From positions 1-6,435 of the forward strand of contig JAODNF010000260.1 of assembly GCA_025464915.1 (NCBI GenBank): a stretch of DNA of 6,435 nt, in the 5' to 3' direction. The DNA is from Frankiales bacterium (GTDB taxonomy: Bacteria > Actinomycetota > Actinomycetes > Mycobacteriales > SCTD01). Position 1 is the first letter of the stretch. Each line of letters opens with the position of its first letter. Made by a program: the position numbers and the translations under genes. Positions 1-5,637 of the stretch are shown here, in pieces. The notes under the pieces are model-generated. The model was given only the letters and a program-made list of their open reading frames with translations. It did not search any database and was not told where the DNA came from.

Positions 1-802
1 CCACCTCGGCCGGCAGCTCCGGGCCGGGCGGGGTCTTGTCCCAGCCGGACGTGGTGAGCCAGTCCCGGACGTACTGCTTGTCGTAGGACGGCTGCGGGCC
101 ACCGGGCGCCCAGGTCTCCAGCGGCCAGAACCGGCTGCTGTCGGGGGTCAAAACCTCGTCGCCCAGCACCAGTACCCCGTCCCGGTGGCCGAGCTCGACC
201 TTGGTGTCGGCGAGCACGATGCCGGCCCGGGCCGCGATCTCGGTGCCGCGCCGGTAGACGCGCAGCGTCACCTCACGCAGCTCGTCGGCGAGCTCCTTGC
301 CGACCTGCTCCACGACCTGCTCGAAGCTGATCGGCTCGTCGTGCTCCCCCATCGGGGCCTTGGTGCTCGGGGTGAAGATCGGCTCGGGCAGCTGCGAGCC
401 GTCGAGGAGCCCGGCCGGCAGGGCGACGCCGCTGACGACACCGGTCGCCGAGTAGTCCTTCAGCCCGCCGCCCGTGAGGTAGCCGCGGGCGACGCACTCC
501 ACCGCGACCATGTCGAGCTTGTGCACCAGGACGGCGCGGCCCTGGACCTCGGGTACGCCGAGGGCGGCCATGTCCGAGGAGATCACGTGGTTTGGGACGA
601 CGTCGGCGAGCTGCTCGAACCACCACAGGGACAGGCCGGTGAGGACCGCGCCCTTGTCGGGGATCGGCGTCGGGAGGATGACGTCGAAGGCAGACATCCG
701 GTCGCTGGCGACGAGCAGCAGCTGGTCGTCCCCGACGGCGTAGACGTCGCGGACCTTGCCGGAGTGCAGGAGCGGGAAGGGCAGTGCAGAGGGCGCCGTC
801 AC
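1..802 (-). CDS. purC: SAICAR synthetase PurC (phosphoribosylaminoimidazole-succinocarboxamide synthase), 3' end cut by the window edge
   Basis: This cytosolic enzyme joins aspartate to CAIR using ATP and makes SAICAR in de novo purine synthesis. From the GTG at 802, 267 codons are visible. Family landmarks run in order: HSGKVRDVY at residues 13-21 and ASDRMSAFD at 32-40 (nucleotide-binding N-terminal part), LPEPIFTPSTKA at 138-149, GEHDEPISF at 152-160, LADTKVELG at 197-205, LTPDSSRFW at 218-226 and SYDKQYVRDWL at 239-249. The second SAICAR signature usually ends EFG; here it ends ELG. Actinobacterial PurC is about 290-300 residues, so some 25-30 C-terminal residues lie beyond the left edge. 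The GTG start overlaps the stop of the upstream membrane-protein gene in GTGA (799-802), and no good Shine-Dalgarno precedes it, so translation is probably coupled. Identity is secure; the start is well supported because the HSGKVRD motif follows within 13 residues. Confidence 0.97.
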   Translation of the reverse strand, partial: MTAPSALPFPLLHSGKVRDVYAVGDDQLLLVASDRMSAFDVILPTPIPDKGAVLTGLSLWWFEQLADVVPNHVISSDMAALGVPEVQGRAVLVHKLDMVAVECVARGYLTGGGLKDYSATGVVSGVALPAGLLDGSQLPEPIFTPSTKAPMGEHDEPISFEQVVEQVGKELADELREVTLRVYRRGTEIAARAGIVLADTKVELGHRDGVLVLGDEVLTPDSSRFWPLETWAPGGPQPSYDKQYVRDWLTTSGWDKTPPGPELPAEV

Positions 803-1164
803 GCGTGCAAGTGTGCCAGCCCGAAGAGCAGCCCCACCTCGACGAACGGCGTCGCGATCGCCGCGAGCACCCAGGTCGGCTTGCGGACCATCGTGGCGGC
901 GAGCACCGGCGCGAGCAGCAGCAGGCCGGCGGCGAGCGCCCAGAGCAGGCCGCCGGTCGTGTGGTCCGGCGCGTCGCTGCACGACAGGAAGCAGCCGCTC
1001 CACGTGATCGACGCGAAGAAGGCGGTGACGGCAGCGGCCGGCGGCCCGAGGACCGAGGCGAGCACGGTGAGGACCTGGCCGGCCGTCTCGCGTCCGCTCG
1101 CGGTGGGCGGTGCGGGCGGGCCGTACTGCAGCAGGACGGGTGCGTGTGGGTAGTAGTCGCTCAT
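799..1164 (-). CDS. Small three-helix membrane protein of unknown function between purB and purC
   Basis: I do not recognise this 121-residue protein. It begins with a soluble stretch rich in Pro and Tyr (residues 1-25: MSDYYPHAPVLLQYGPPAPP and following), with no signal peptide before it. Three hydrophobic segments follow, at about residues 28-53, 70-92 and 97-119. The loop after the first helix holds two cysteines, C58 and C62 (GCFLSCSD), which could form a disulfide or bind a metal; this is only an inference. The ATG at 1164 is preceded by GGAGG only 2 nt away, unusually close, but no other in-frame start codon is seen nearby. It lies 44 bp after purB and its TGA overlaps the purC GTG, so it is part of the pur operon. 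The open frame continues upstream across purB as an antisense shadow, which is not part of the gene. The reading as a real gene rests on spacing, overlap, Shine-Dalgarno and the clear membrane pattern. Confidence 0.8.
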   Translation of the reverse strand: MSDYYPHAPVLLQYGPPAPPTASGRETAGQVLTVLASVLGPPAAAVTAFFASITWSGCFLSCSDAPDHTTGGLLWALAAGLLLLAPVLAATMVRKPTWVLAAIATPFVEVGLLFGLAHLHA

Positions 1165-1179
1165 GTCCTCCAGGCTGTC

Positions 1180-1196
1180 GCCGGGAGCGACCCGGC
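1180..1196 (-). promoter_or_regulatory. Short stem-loop in the purB to membrane-gene gap
   Basis: On the minus strand the arms GCCGGG and CCCGGC enclose the 5-nt loop TCGCT, a perfect 6-bp stem. It sits 16 nt upstream of the membrane-gene ATG and 8 nt before its GGAGG. No T-run follows it, so a classical terminator is unlikely. It could tune ribosome access or mark an RNA processing point inside the operon. A 6-bp GC stem can arise by chance in such GC-rich DNA. Confidence 0.3.
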
Positions 1197-1208
1197 ACCT
1201 GAGTAGGA

Positions 1209-2516
1209 CTACGTGAGCGCAGCCAGCCGCTCGAAGACGGGGGCGAGGCGCTCGAGGTAGCGCTCCGGCCGGCAGACCTCGTCGAGGCGGGCCTCGTCGA
1301 GCTCCTTGCCGGCGGCCTTGGCCTGCGCCGTGAGGGTGTCGCGGAACGGCGTTCCCGTCTCCCACGTCTCCATCGCGGCGGCCTGCGTGAACGCGTACGC
1401 GTCCTCGCGGGACAGCCCGCCCTCGACGAGCTCGAGCAGGACGGTGCTGGTGTAGACCAGGCCGCCGGAGCTCTCCAGGTTGTGCCGCATCCGGTCGGTG
1501 TCCACGACGAGCCCGGTGACGAGCCGGTGCATGAGGTGCAGCAGGTAGTCGGTCGCGATGGACGCGTCCGGGAGGCAGACCCGCTCGGTGCTGGAGTGGC
1601 TGATGTCGCGCTCGTGCCAGAGCGGGATGCCCTCCATGACGGGTACGACGGCGGCGCGCACGATCCGGGCCATGCCCGCGATCCGCTCGCTGGCGATCGG
1701 GTTCTTCTTGTGGGGCATCGCCGACGAGCCCTTCTGGCCCTTGCCGAACGGCTCCCACAGCTCACGGACCTCGGTCCGCTGGCCGTGCCGGACCTCGAGA
1801 GCGAACGCCTCGCAGACCGTGGCGATGACGGCGAGGGCCGAGACCCACTCGCTGATGCCGTCGCGGATGACGACCTGCGTCGCGGCCGGAGCGGGGGTGA
1901 GGCCCAGCCGCTTGGCCACCTCCTGCTCGACGTTCGGGTCGATGTTGGAGTAGGTCCCGACCGCGCCGGAGATCTTCGCGACCGCGACGGCGTCACGGGA
2001 GCGCTTGAGGCGGTCCCGGGAACGAGCCATCGCGAACGCCAGGTCGGCGACCCGGTGACCGAAGGTCGTGGGCTCGGCGTGGATGCCGTGCGTGCGGCCG
2101 ACCTTGACCGAGTCCTTGTGCTCCAGGCCGAGGTCACGCATCGCGGCGACCAGCCGGTCCGCCTTCTCCAGCAGGATGTCGGTGGCCTCGATGAGCTGCA
2201 GGGCGAGGGCCGTGTCGAGCAGGTCCGACGACGTCATGCCGAAGTGCACGTACGCCGCGGCCTCGCGCGGCTCGGTGTTGTCGGCCCAGGCAGACAGGAA
2301 CGCGATCACGTCGTGCTGGGTGACGGCCTCGATCTCGGCCACCGCCTCGGGGGTCGGCGGGACGGCCTTGCGCACGGGCTCGACGCAGTCCGCGGGGACC
2401 GTGCCGGCCTCCGCGTGGACCTCCAGGACCAGAGTCTCCACCTGGCACCACAGCTCGTACTTGTGGGCCTCGCTCCAGACCCGGCCCATGTCGGGGAGGG
2501 TGTAGCGCTCGATCAT
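1209..2516 (-). CDS. purB: Adenylosuccinate lyase PurB
   Basis: A cytosolic homotetrameric enzyme of the fumarase/aspartase superfamily. It releases fumarate from SAICAR (giving AICAR) and from adenylosuccinate (giving AMP), so it serves both the main pathway and the AMP branch begun by PurA. The product has 435 residues, the usual length. Visible catalytic elements fit the Bacillus-type enzyme: QHDV with H68, HFGMTSSD at 91-98, GRTHGIHAEPTTFG at 140-153 with H143 as the expected general acid, and the family signature GSSAMPHKKNP at 263-273 with the mobile-loop serines S264/S265, K270, and E277 just after. The C-terminal ADSL-type domain (from about 350) is intact. The start MIERYTLPDMGRVWS is typical of the family, although the Shine-Dalgarno is weak. 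It begins 19 bp after purE and is followed after 44 bp by the membrane-protein gene, so it is mid-operon. Nothing in it looks damaged. Confidence 0.98.
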   Translation of the reverse strand: MIERYTLPDMGRVWSEAHKYELWCQVETLVLEVHAEAGTVPADCVEPVRKAVPPTPEAVAEIEAVTQHDVIAFLSAWADNTEPREAAAYVHFGMTSSDLLDTALALQLIEATDILLEKADRLVAAMRDLGLEHKDSVKVGRTHGIHAEPTTFGHRVADLAFAMARSRDRLKRSRDAVAVAKISGAVGTYSNIDPNVEQEVAKRLGLTPAPAATQVVIRDGISEWVSALAVIATVCEAFALEVRHGQRTEVRELWEPFGKGQKGSSAMPHKKNPIASERIAGMARIVRAAVVPVMEGIPLWHERDISHSSTERVCLPDASIATDYLLHLMHRLVTGLVVDTDRMRHNLESSGGLVYTSTVLLELVEGGLSREDAYAFTQAAAMETWETGTPFRDTLTAQAKAAGKELDEARLDEVCRPERYLERLAPVFERLAALT

Positions 2517-2535
2517 CTGCGGAACGCCGTCTGCG

Positions 2536-3003
2536 TCACAGCCGTGCTGCCTTCTCGAAGTCGTCCTTGAACTGCCAGATCGCCTGCCGCAGCACGGGGT
2601 CCCCGACGGCCAGGATCTGCACCGCGAGGACCGCGCCGTTGAGGGCGTTGTCGATGCCCACGGCGGCGACGGGCACGCCGGAGGGCAGCTGGGTCAGGCC
2701 GTACAGGGCATCGGAGCCGTGGATCGCGCCGCCGGACAGCGGGACGCCGACGACAGGGATGGCGACGTGCGCGGCGATGATGCCCGCGAGCGCGGCCGAG
2801 CCGGAGGAGCCGGCGATGACGACCTCGATGCCGCGCGTCTCGAGGTCGGTGAGCCAGGCGGTCAGGGCCTGGGGTGAGCGGTGCGGCGACAGGCAGGACT
2901 CGTCGTAAGCGACGCCGAACCGGGCGAGGAGCGCACCGGCCTGGGCCATCGAGTCGTGCTCGGCCGGACTGCTGTAGATGACCGCTACCCGCGGTGTCGT
3001 CAC
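2536..3003 (-). CDS. purE: Divergent PurE-like protein (N5-CAIR mutase / AIR carboxylase family)
   Basis: By family, PurE interconverts N5-CAIR and CAIR. This 155-residue protein is a single PurE-type Rossmann-like domain and can be aligned with E. coli PurE along its whole length, but it is unusually divergent. Retained are S39-x-H41-R42 (the SAHR motif, whose His is the catalytic acid/base), IAGSSG at 63-68, PVVGVPL at 83-89, SDALYGLTQLPSGVPV at 97-112 and VQILA at 128-132. Altered are the N-terminal GSxSD motif, here SSPAE (residues 11-15), and the GGAAHLPG loop, here GSAALAG (68-74), which has no histidine. A stretch near 116-124 is about two residues shorter than usual. The GTG at 3003 overlaps the purD stop in GTGA and has a good Shine-Dalgarno (AGAAGGAG, 6 nt away). 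No purK is adjacent. The symbol reflects family and context; it may be a paralog of a standard purE elsewhere. LarB is less likely because the protein is one short domain. Confidence 0.8.
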   Translation of the reverse strand: MTTPRVAVIYSSPAEHDSMAQAGALLARFGVAYDESCLSPHRSPQALTAWLTDLETRGIEVVIAGSSGSAALAGIIAAHVAIPVVGVPLSGGAIHGSDALYGLTQLPSGVPVAAVGIDNALNGAVLAVQILAVGDPVLRQAIWQFKDDFEKAARL

Positions 3004-4274
3004 TGGTCGCTCCTTCTGGCAGGGATGGTGATCTCACCACGGACGGCACGGGCGCCGATGTCGGTGCGGCTGAAGCCGCCGCGCAGGGTCACCTGGGCGA
3101 CGCCCGCGTACGCCTTCTCACGGGCTTCCTGCAGGGACTCCCCGACGGAGGTGACCGACAGGACGCGGCCGCCGGCGCTGACGAGGCCGCCGTCGGCGTC
3201 CCGGGTCCCGGCGTGCAGCACCTCGACCCCGGCCGGGAGCTGCCCGAGCTCGATGCGGTCGCCGGCTGCCGGCGTACCCGGGTAGTTCTCCGCGGCGACG
3301 ACGACGGTGACGCTCGCGCCGGGCTTCCAGGCGAGCGTCGTGCCCTTGAGCTCCCCGGTCGCGGCCTTGAGGAGGACCTCGCCGAGCGGGCTGTCGAGCA
3401 GGGCGAGGACCGACTGCGTCTCGGGGTCGCCGAAGCGGCAGTTGAACTCGACGACCGAGGGGCCGGCGCTGGTCATGGCGAGTCCGCCGTAGAGCAGGCC
3501 CACGAAAGGGGTGCCGCGGCGGCGCATCTCGTCCACGACCGGCTGCAGCACGCGGGTGGTGATCTCGTCGACGTCGCCGGTGTGCAGCCAGGGCAGGGGC
3601 GTGTAGGCGCCCATGCCACCGGTGTTGGGACCGGTGTCGTCGTCCCCGACCCGCTTGTGGTCCTGGGCCGGCAGCATCGGCAGCACGGTGGTGCCGTCGG
3701 TGATCGCGAACAGCGACACCTCGGGGCCGTCGAGGAAGTCCTCGACGACGACCGTCGCACCGGCGGCGCTCAGCACGTCACGGGCGAAGCCCTCCGCGGC
3801 GGTGACGTCCTCGGTCACGAGCACGCCCTTGCCCGCGGCGAGCCCGTCAGCCTTGACGACGTAGGGGGCTGGGCGCTTCCGCAAGGCGGCGATCGCCTCG
3901 GCGGCGGTCGAGCAGGTGTCGGCGGCGGCGGTCGGGACGCCGGCCGCGGCCATCACGTCCTTGGCGAACGACTTCGAGCCCTCGATCTGCGCGGCCCGCC
4001 GGCTCGGGCCGAACACGGGGATGCCCTTGTCGCGGACGGCGTCGGCGACACCGGCCACGAGGGGGGCCTCGGGGCCGACGACGACCAGGTCGAAACCGGT
4101 GGCCAGGCTCGCGACGGCGGCCGGGTCCATCGGGTCGACCGGCAGGTTCTCGGCGACCTGGGCGGTGCCCGGGTTGCCCGGCGCCACGGCGAGGGAGGTG
4201 ACCGACGGGTCGCGGGACAGGGCCAGGGCGAGCGCGTGCTCGCGCGCTCCGGCGCCGACGACGAGGACCTTCAC
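3000..4274 (-). CDS. purD: Phosphoribosylamine-glycine ligase (GAR synthetase) PurD
   Basis: A cytosolic ATP-grasp enzyme that joins 5-phosphoribosylamine and glycine with ATP to form GAR, the second step of purine synthesis. It has 424 residues, the normal bacterial length. In order one sees the N-terminal GxGxREHA motif (GAGAREHAL, 7-15), VGPEAPL at 66-72, FGPSRRAAQIEGSKSFAK at 88-105, the ATP-grasp loop KADGLAAGKGV at 141-151, the signature RVGDDDTGPNTGGMGAY at 208-224, metal and glycine-site residues in VEFNCRFGDPETQ at 275-287, and the C-terminal GARS-C domain from about 325. The GTG at 4274 is chosen because VKVLVVGAGAREHA is the usual family start; the open frame upstream has no support. 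There is little Shine-Dalgarno before it, so translation may be leaderless. It is the first gene of the minus-strand operon; its start is 24 bp from the divergent 2H gene, and its TGA overlaps the purE GTG. Confidence 0.97.
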   Translation of the reverse strand: MKVLVVGAGAREHALALALSRDPSVTSLAVAPGNPGTAQVAENLPVDPMDPAAVASLATGFDLVVVGPEAPLVAGVADAVRDKGIPVFGPSRRAAQIEGSKSFAKDVMAAAGVPTAAADTCSTAAEAIAALRKRPAPYVVKADGLAAGKGVLVTEDVTAAEGFARDVLSAAGATVVVEDFLDGPEVSLFAITDGTTVLPMLPAQDHKRVGDDDTGPNTGGMGAYTPLPWLHTGDVDEITTRVLQPVVDEMRRRGTPFVGLLYGGLAMTSAGPSVVEFNCRFGDPETQSVLALLDSPLGEVLLKAATGELKGTTLAWKPGASVTVVVAAENYPGTPAAGDRIELGQLPAGVEVLHAGTRDADGGLVSAGGRVLSVTSVGESLQEAREKAYAGVAQVTLRGGFSRTDIGARAVRGEITIPARRSDQ

Positions 4275-4298
4275 AGCGCACAGGTTAGTGAGAGGTGG
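4275..4298. promoter_or_regulatory. 24-bp divergent start region between purD and the 2H phosphoesterase gene
   Basis: Only 24 bp separate the purD GTG and the facing ATG at 4299. On the minus strand TAACCT (4282-4287) fits the actinobacterial -10 pattern TANNNT. It ends 7 nt before the purD GTG, which would place the transcript start at or next to the start codon and give a leaderless mRNA. I see no convincing -35 hexamer at 16-18 bp. On the plus strand GAGAGG lies just upstream of the ATG and can serve as a Shine-Dalgarno. Any promoter for the plus-strand gene must lie inside the purD 5' coding region, and the reverse holds for a purD -35. Confidence 0.3.
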
Positions 4299-4823
4299 AT
4301 GATCACCGGCGTGGAGAGCGCGATCCTGCTGGAAGTCCCCTCGGCCGAGCCCCTCGTGGGCCCGCTGCGCGCGGTCGGGGACGTGTCGGCCTCGCTCGGC
4401 GTCCCCGCGCACGTGACGCTGCTGTACCCCTTCGCCGACGACCCTGATCCGGGGGTCGTCGAGGAGCTGCGGTTCTTCTTCTCGCACGTGGCCGGGTTCG
4501 ACCTCGACTTCGTCGCGGTCGGTGAGTTCCCCGAGGTGGTCTGGCTGGCGCCCAACCAGTCGGCCGTCGTGTCGGACCTCATCGCGTCGCTCGCGCGGCG
4601 CTGGCCCTCCTACCCGCCCTACGAGGGGATCTTCGAGGAGGTCGTCCCACACCTCACGGTGGTCGACACCCCTGACGCCGCCCTGCGGGCGCGCGCGGCG
4701 GCGGAGGTGCTGCCGGGGCTGCCGGTCCACGCGGCCGTCACCGAAGCCTCCCTGTGGGTCCACGCCGAGGACGGGCCGTGGACGCGGCTCGCGGTGTTCC
4801 CACTCGCGCCCGCCGAGAGCTGA
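4299..4823 (+). CDS. 2'-5' RNA ligase family protein (2H phosphoesterase superfamily)
   Basis: A 174-residue protein with the two H-x-T motifs that define 2H phosphoesterases: HVTLLYPF at residues 38-45 and HLTVV at 118-122, about 80 residues apart, as expected for the two half-sites of the active cleft. The family includes LigT/ThpR-type enzymes that ligate or hydrolyse 2'-5' RNA links or open cyclic phosphates. The real substrate of actinobacterial members is generally unknown, so I give no symbol. No signal peptide or membrane segment is seen; it is probably cytosolic. The ATG at 4299 has a GAGAGG just upstream; a GTG at 4311 is possible but has poorer spacing. It diverges from purD and ends directly at an inverted repeat, with the LysE-type gene 77 bp downstream. 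It may be transcribed apart from the pur operon. There is no sequence evidence for a role in purine metabolism. Confidence 0.87.
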   Translation: MITGVESAILLEVPSAEPLVGPLRAVGDVSASLGVPAHVTLLYPFADDPDPGVVEELRFFFSHVAGFDLDFVAVGEFPEVVWLAPNQSAVVSDLIASLARRWPSYPPYEGIFEEVVPHLTVVDTPDAALRARAAAEVLPGLPVHAAVTEASLWVHAEDGPWTRLAVFPLAPAES

Positions 4824-4866
4824 CGTCCGCTCACCCGGCGCTCGACGACGGCCACCTGAGCGGACG
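4824..4866 (+). terminator. Inverted repeat directly after the 2H gene (GCGGACG hairpin family)
   Basis: CGTCCGCTCA (4824-4833) and TGAGCGGACG (4857-4866) are perfect 10-bp inverted arms around a 23-nt loop. The first arm begins at the base after the TGA stop. The downstream sequence is CAAAGG, with no T-run, so this would be a U-less actinobacterial-type terminator or a 3'-end stabilising hairpin. The same arm sequence recurs at 5586-5597 and in variant form at 5512-5529, 5546-5556 and 5622-5632. The inverted repeat is certain; its function is inferred from position. Confidence 0.6.
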
Positions 4867-4900
4867 CAAAGGACGTGACAGGGGTGGGATCCTCGGAATC

Positions 4901-5500
4901 ATGCACAGCGTACTGGTCGGCTTCGGGCTCGGCTTCCTCGTGGCCCTGCAGCTCGGCCCGATGTCGCTGTTCCTGGTCCGGTCGACGCTGCGCGCCGGCC
5001 TGCTGACAGGTCTCGGGGTGGGTGCGGGCATCGCGGTGATCGACGCGCTGTACGCCGCCGCCGGGGCGGCCGGGGCCGCCCCTCTGCTCCTGATCGACCC
5101 GGTGCGGCTGGTCCTCGGAGTGGCCGGCGCGTGCGTGCTGGTGTGGCTCGGGATCACGACGCTGCTGGCCGCCGTCCACGTCCGGGCCGGGCTCGACGGC
5201 GACGCCGCGGCCAGCCCCTGGTCGGCGTTCCGCATCTCGCTGGGGGCCACCGCCTCGAACCCGCTGACCATCCTGTCCTGGGCGGCGATCTTCTCGGCGG
5301 CGTCGTCCGACGCGGACCCCGTACCGCTGGTGGCCGGGGTGGGGCTGGGGTCGCTGGCCTGGGTGTCGACCCTGGCGCTGGTCACGGCCGTCCTACGGCG
5401 CGCGGTCGGGGTGCGGAGCACCCGGATCGCTGACGGGATCGCCGGCCTCGGCCTGCTCGGCTTCGCCGGCGCGCTGGGCTACCGCACCCTCCACGACTGA
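4901..5500 (+). CDS. LysE/RhtB-family amino-acid exporter-like membrane protein
   Basis: A 199-residue integral membrane protein of the length typical for LysE-type exporters (about 200-210 residues, six helices). Helix 1 (about residues 4-26) carries ALQLGPMSLFLVRSTLRAG, which matches the PGP-type first-helix signature followed by a charged turn and a second glycine-rich helix (33-62). The third segment is 68-92. A polar cytoplasmic loop (93-110) contains the charged stretch RAGLDGD. The second-half signature SNPLTILSWAAIF is at 119-131, followed by helices at about 143-166 and 178-194. The family pumps amino acids or related small molecules out using the proton gradient; the substrate here cannot be read from sequence. 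The ATG at 4901 gives a normal N-terminus and no other in-frame start lies close upstream; the Shine-Dalgarno is weak. It follows the 2H gene by 77 bp across a hairpin and converges on purA. Confidence 0.87.
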   Translation: MHSVLVGFGLGFLVALQLGPMSLFLVRSTLRAGLLTGLGVGAGIAVIDALYAAAGAAGAAPLLLIDPVRLVLGVAGACVLVWLGITTLLAAVHVRAGLDGDAAASPWSAFRISLGATASNPLTILSWAAIFSAASSDADPVPLVAGVGLGSLAWVSTLALVTAVLRRAVGVRSTRIADGIAGLGLLGFAGALGYRTLHD

Positions 5501-5511
5501 CGACCGCCGGA

Positions 5512-5529
5512 CGTCCGCCCGGGCGGACG
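5512..5529. terminator. 18-bp perfect palindrome after the LysE-type gene
   Basis: CGTCCGCCCGGGCGGACG reads the same on both strands, with 9-bp arms and no spacer. It lies 11 bp after the TGA of the exporter gene and uses the same CGTCCGC/GCGGACG core as the other hairpins of this window. In RNA the central four to six bases would open as a loop, leaving a GC-rich stem. It is probably a 3'-end hairpin or terminator for the plus-strand transcript. A dyad-binding site for a protein is an alternative that I cannot exclude. Confidence 0.55.
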
Positions 5530-5531
5530 CG

Positions 5532-5632
5532 GCCACGCTCAGGGCGAGCGGACGCAGCGGCTCTGCTGTCGCCGGTACCCCGCCTTGCGTCCGCTCAGGC
5601 AGACAACGCCACGCTCAGGGCGGGCGGACGCA
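5532..5632. repeat. 25-bp direct repeat pair in the convergent gap
   Basis: The 25 bp at 5532-5556 recur at 5608-5632 with a single change (A at 5547, G at 5623), a spacing of 76 bp. Each unit begins GCCACGCTCAGGGCG and ends GCGGACGCA. The units carry two of the five GCGGACG-type cores in the gap from 5501 to 5637, which holds no gene. Two near-identical units in about 100 bp are well beyond chance and point to a duplicated or repeat-family element. The regular pairing with inverted copies suggests folded RNA or DNA rather than coding sequence. Confidence 0.8.
5586..5632 (-). terminator. Hairpin just downstream of purA
   Basis: Reading the minus strand, TGCGTCCGCCC (5632 to 5622) begins 5 nt after the purA stop and pairs with GAGCGGACGCA (5596 to 5586) over 11 positions with one mismatch, enclosing a 25-nt loop. 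The arm at 5586-5596 is also a perfect complement of 5546-5556, so two alternative hairpins share one arm. No T-run follows. The position between convergent genes suits a two-way terminator for purA and the exporter gene. Confidence 0.5.
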
Positions 5633-5637
5633 CGCGG

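Noticed and set aside
185..1153. 322-codon plus-strand open frame opposite purC and the membrane gene
   Set aside because: Runs antisense to a secure purC and shows only shadow-type composition.
1165..1758. Upstream extension of the membrane-protein frame into purB
   Set aside because: It overlaps conserved purB codons in another frame and is Arg/Gly-rich. The membrane protein has its own ATG with GGAGG at 1164.
1482..2570. 362-codon plus-strand open frame opposite purB
   Set aside because: Antisense shadow of the clearly conserved purB, with low-complexity Arg/Gly/Asp/Val content and no recognisable motif.
2536..3003. LarB (nickel-pincer cofactor enzyme) identity for the PurE-like protein
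   Set aside because: LarB has an extra N-terminal region and is longer; this protein is a single 155-residue PurE-type domain inside a purine operon, with S-x-H-R and the PurE-type LYGLTQLP segment.
2994..4298. Very long plus-strand open frame opposite purD, in frame with the 2H gene
   Set aside because: It is the antisense shadow of purD, kept open by high GC at third codon positions. Its composition is Gly/Arg/Asp-rich with no domain, and the 2H motifs and a proper start appear only from 4299.
4619..5421. Minus-strand open frames opposite the 2H and LysE-type genes
   Set aside because: Ser/Thr/Arg/Pro-rich shadow translations without motifs, crossing a hairpin gap and two recognisable plus-strand genes.
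5512..5632. CRISPR-like array
   Set aside because: Only two 25-bp direct copies and mixed inverted cores with uneven spacing; no regular spacers and no cas genes. Terminator or intergenic-repeat reading fits better.
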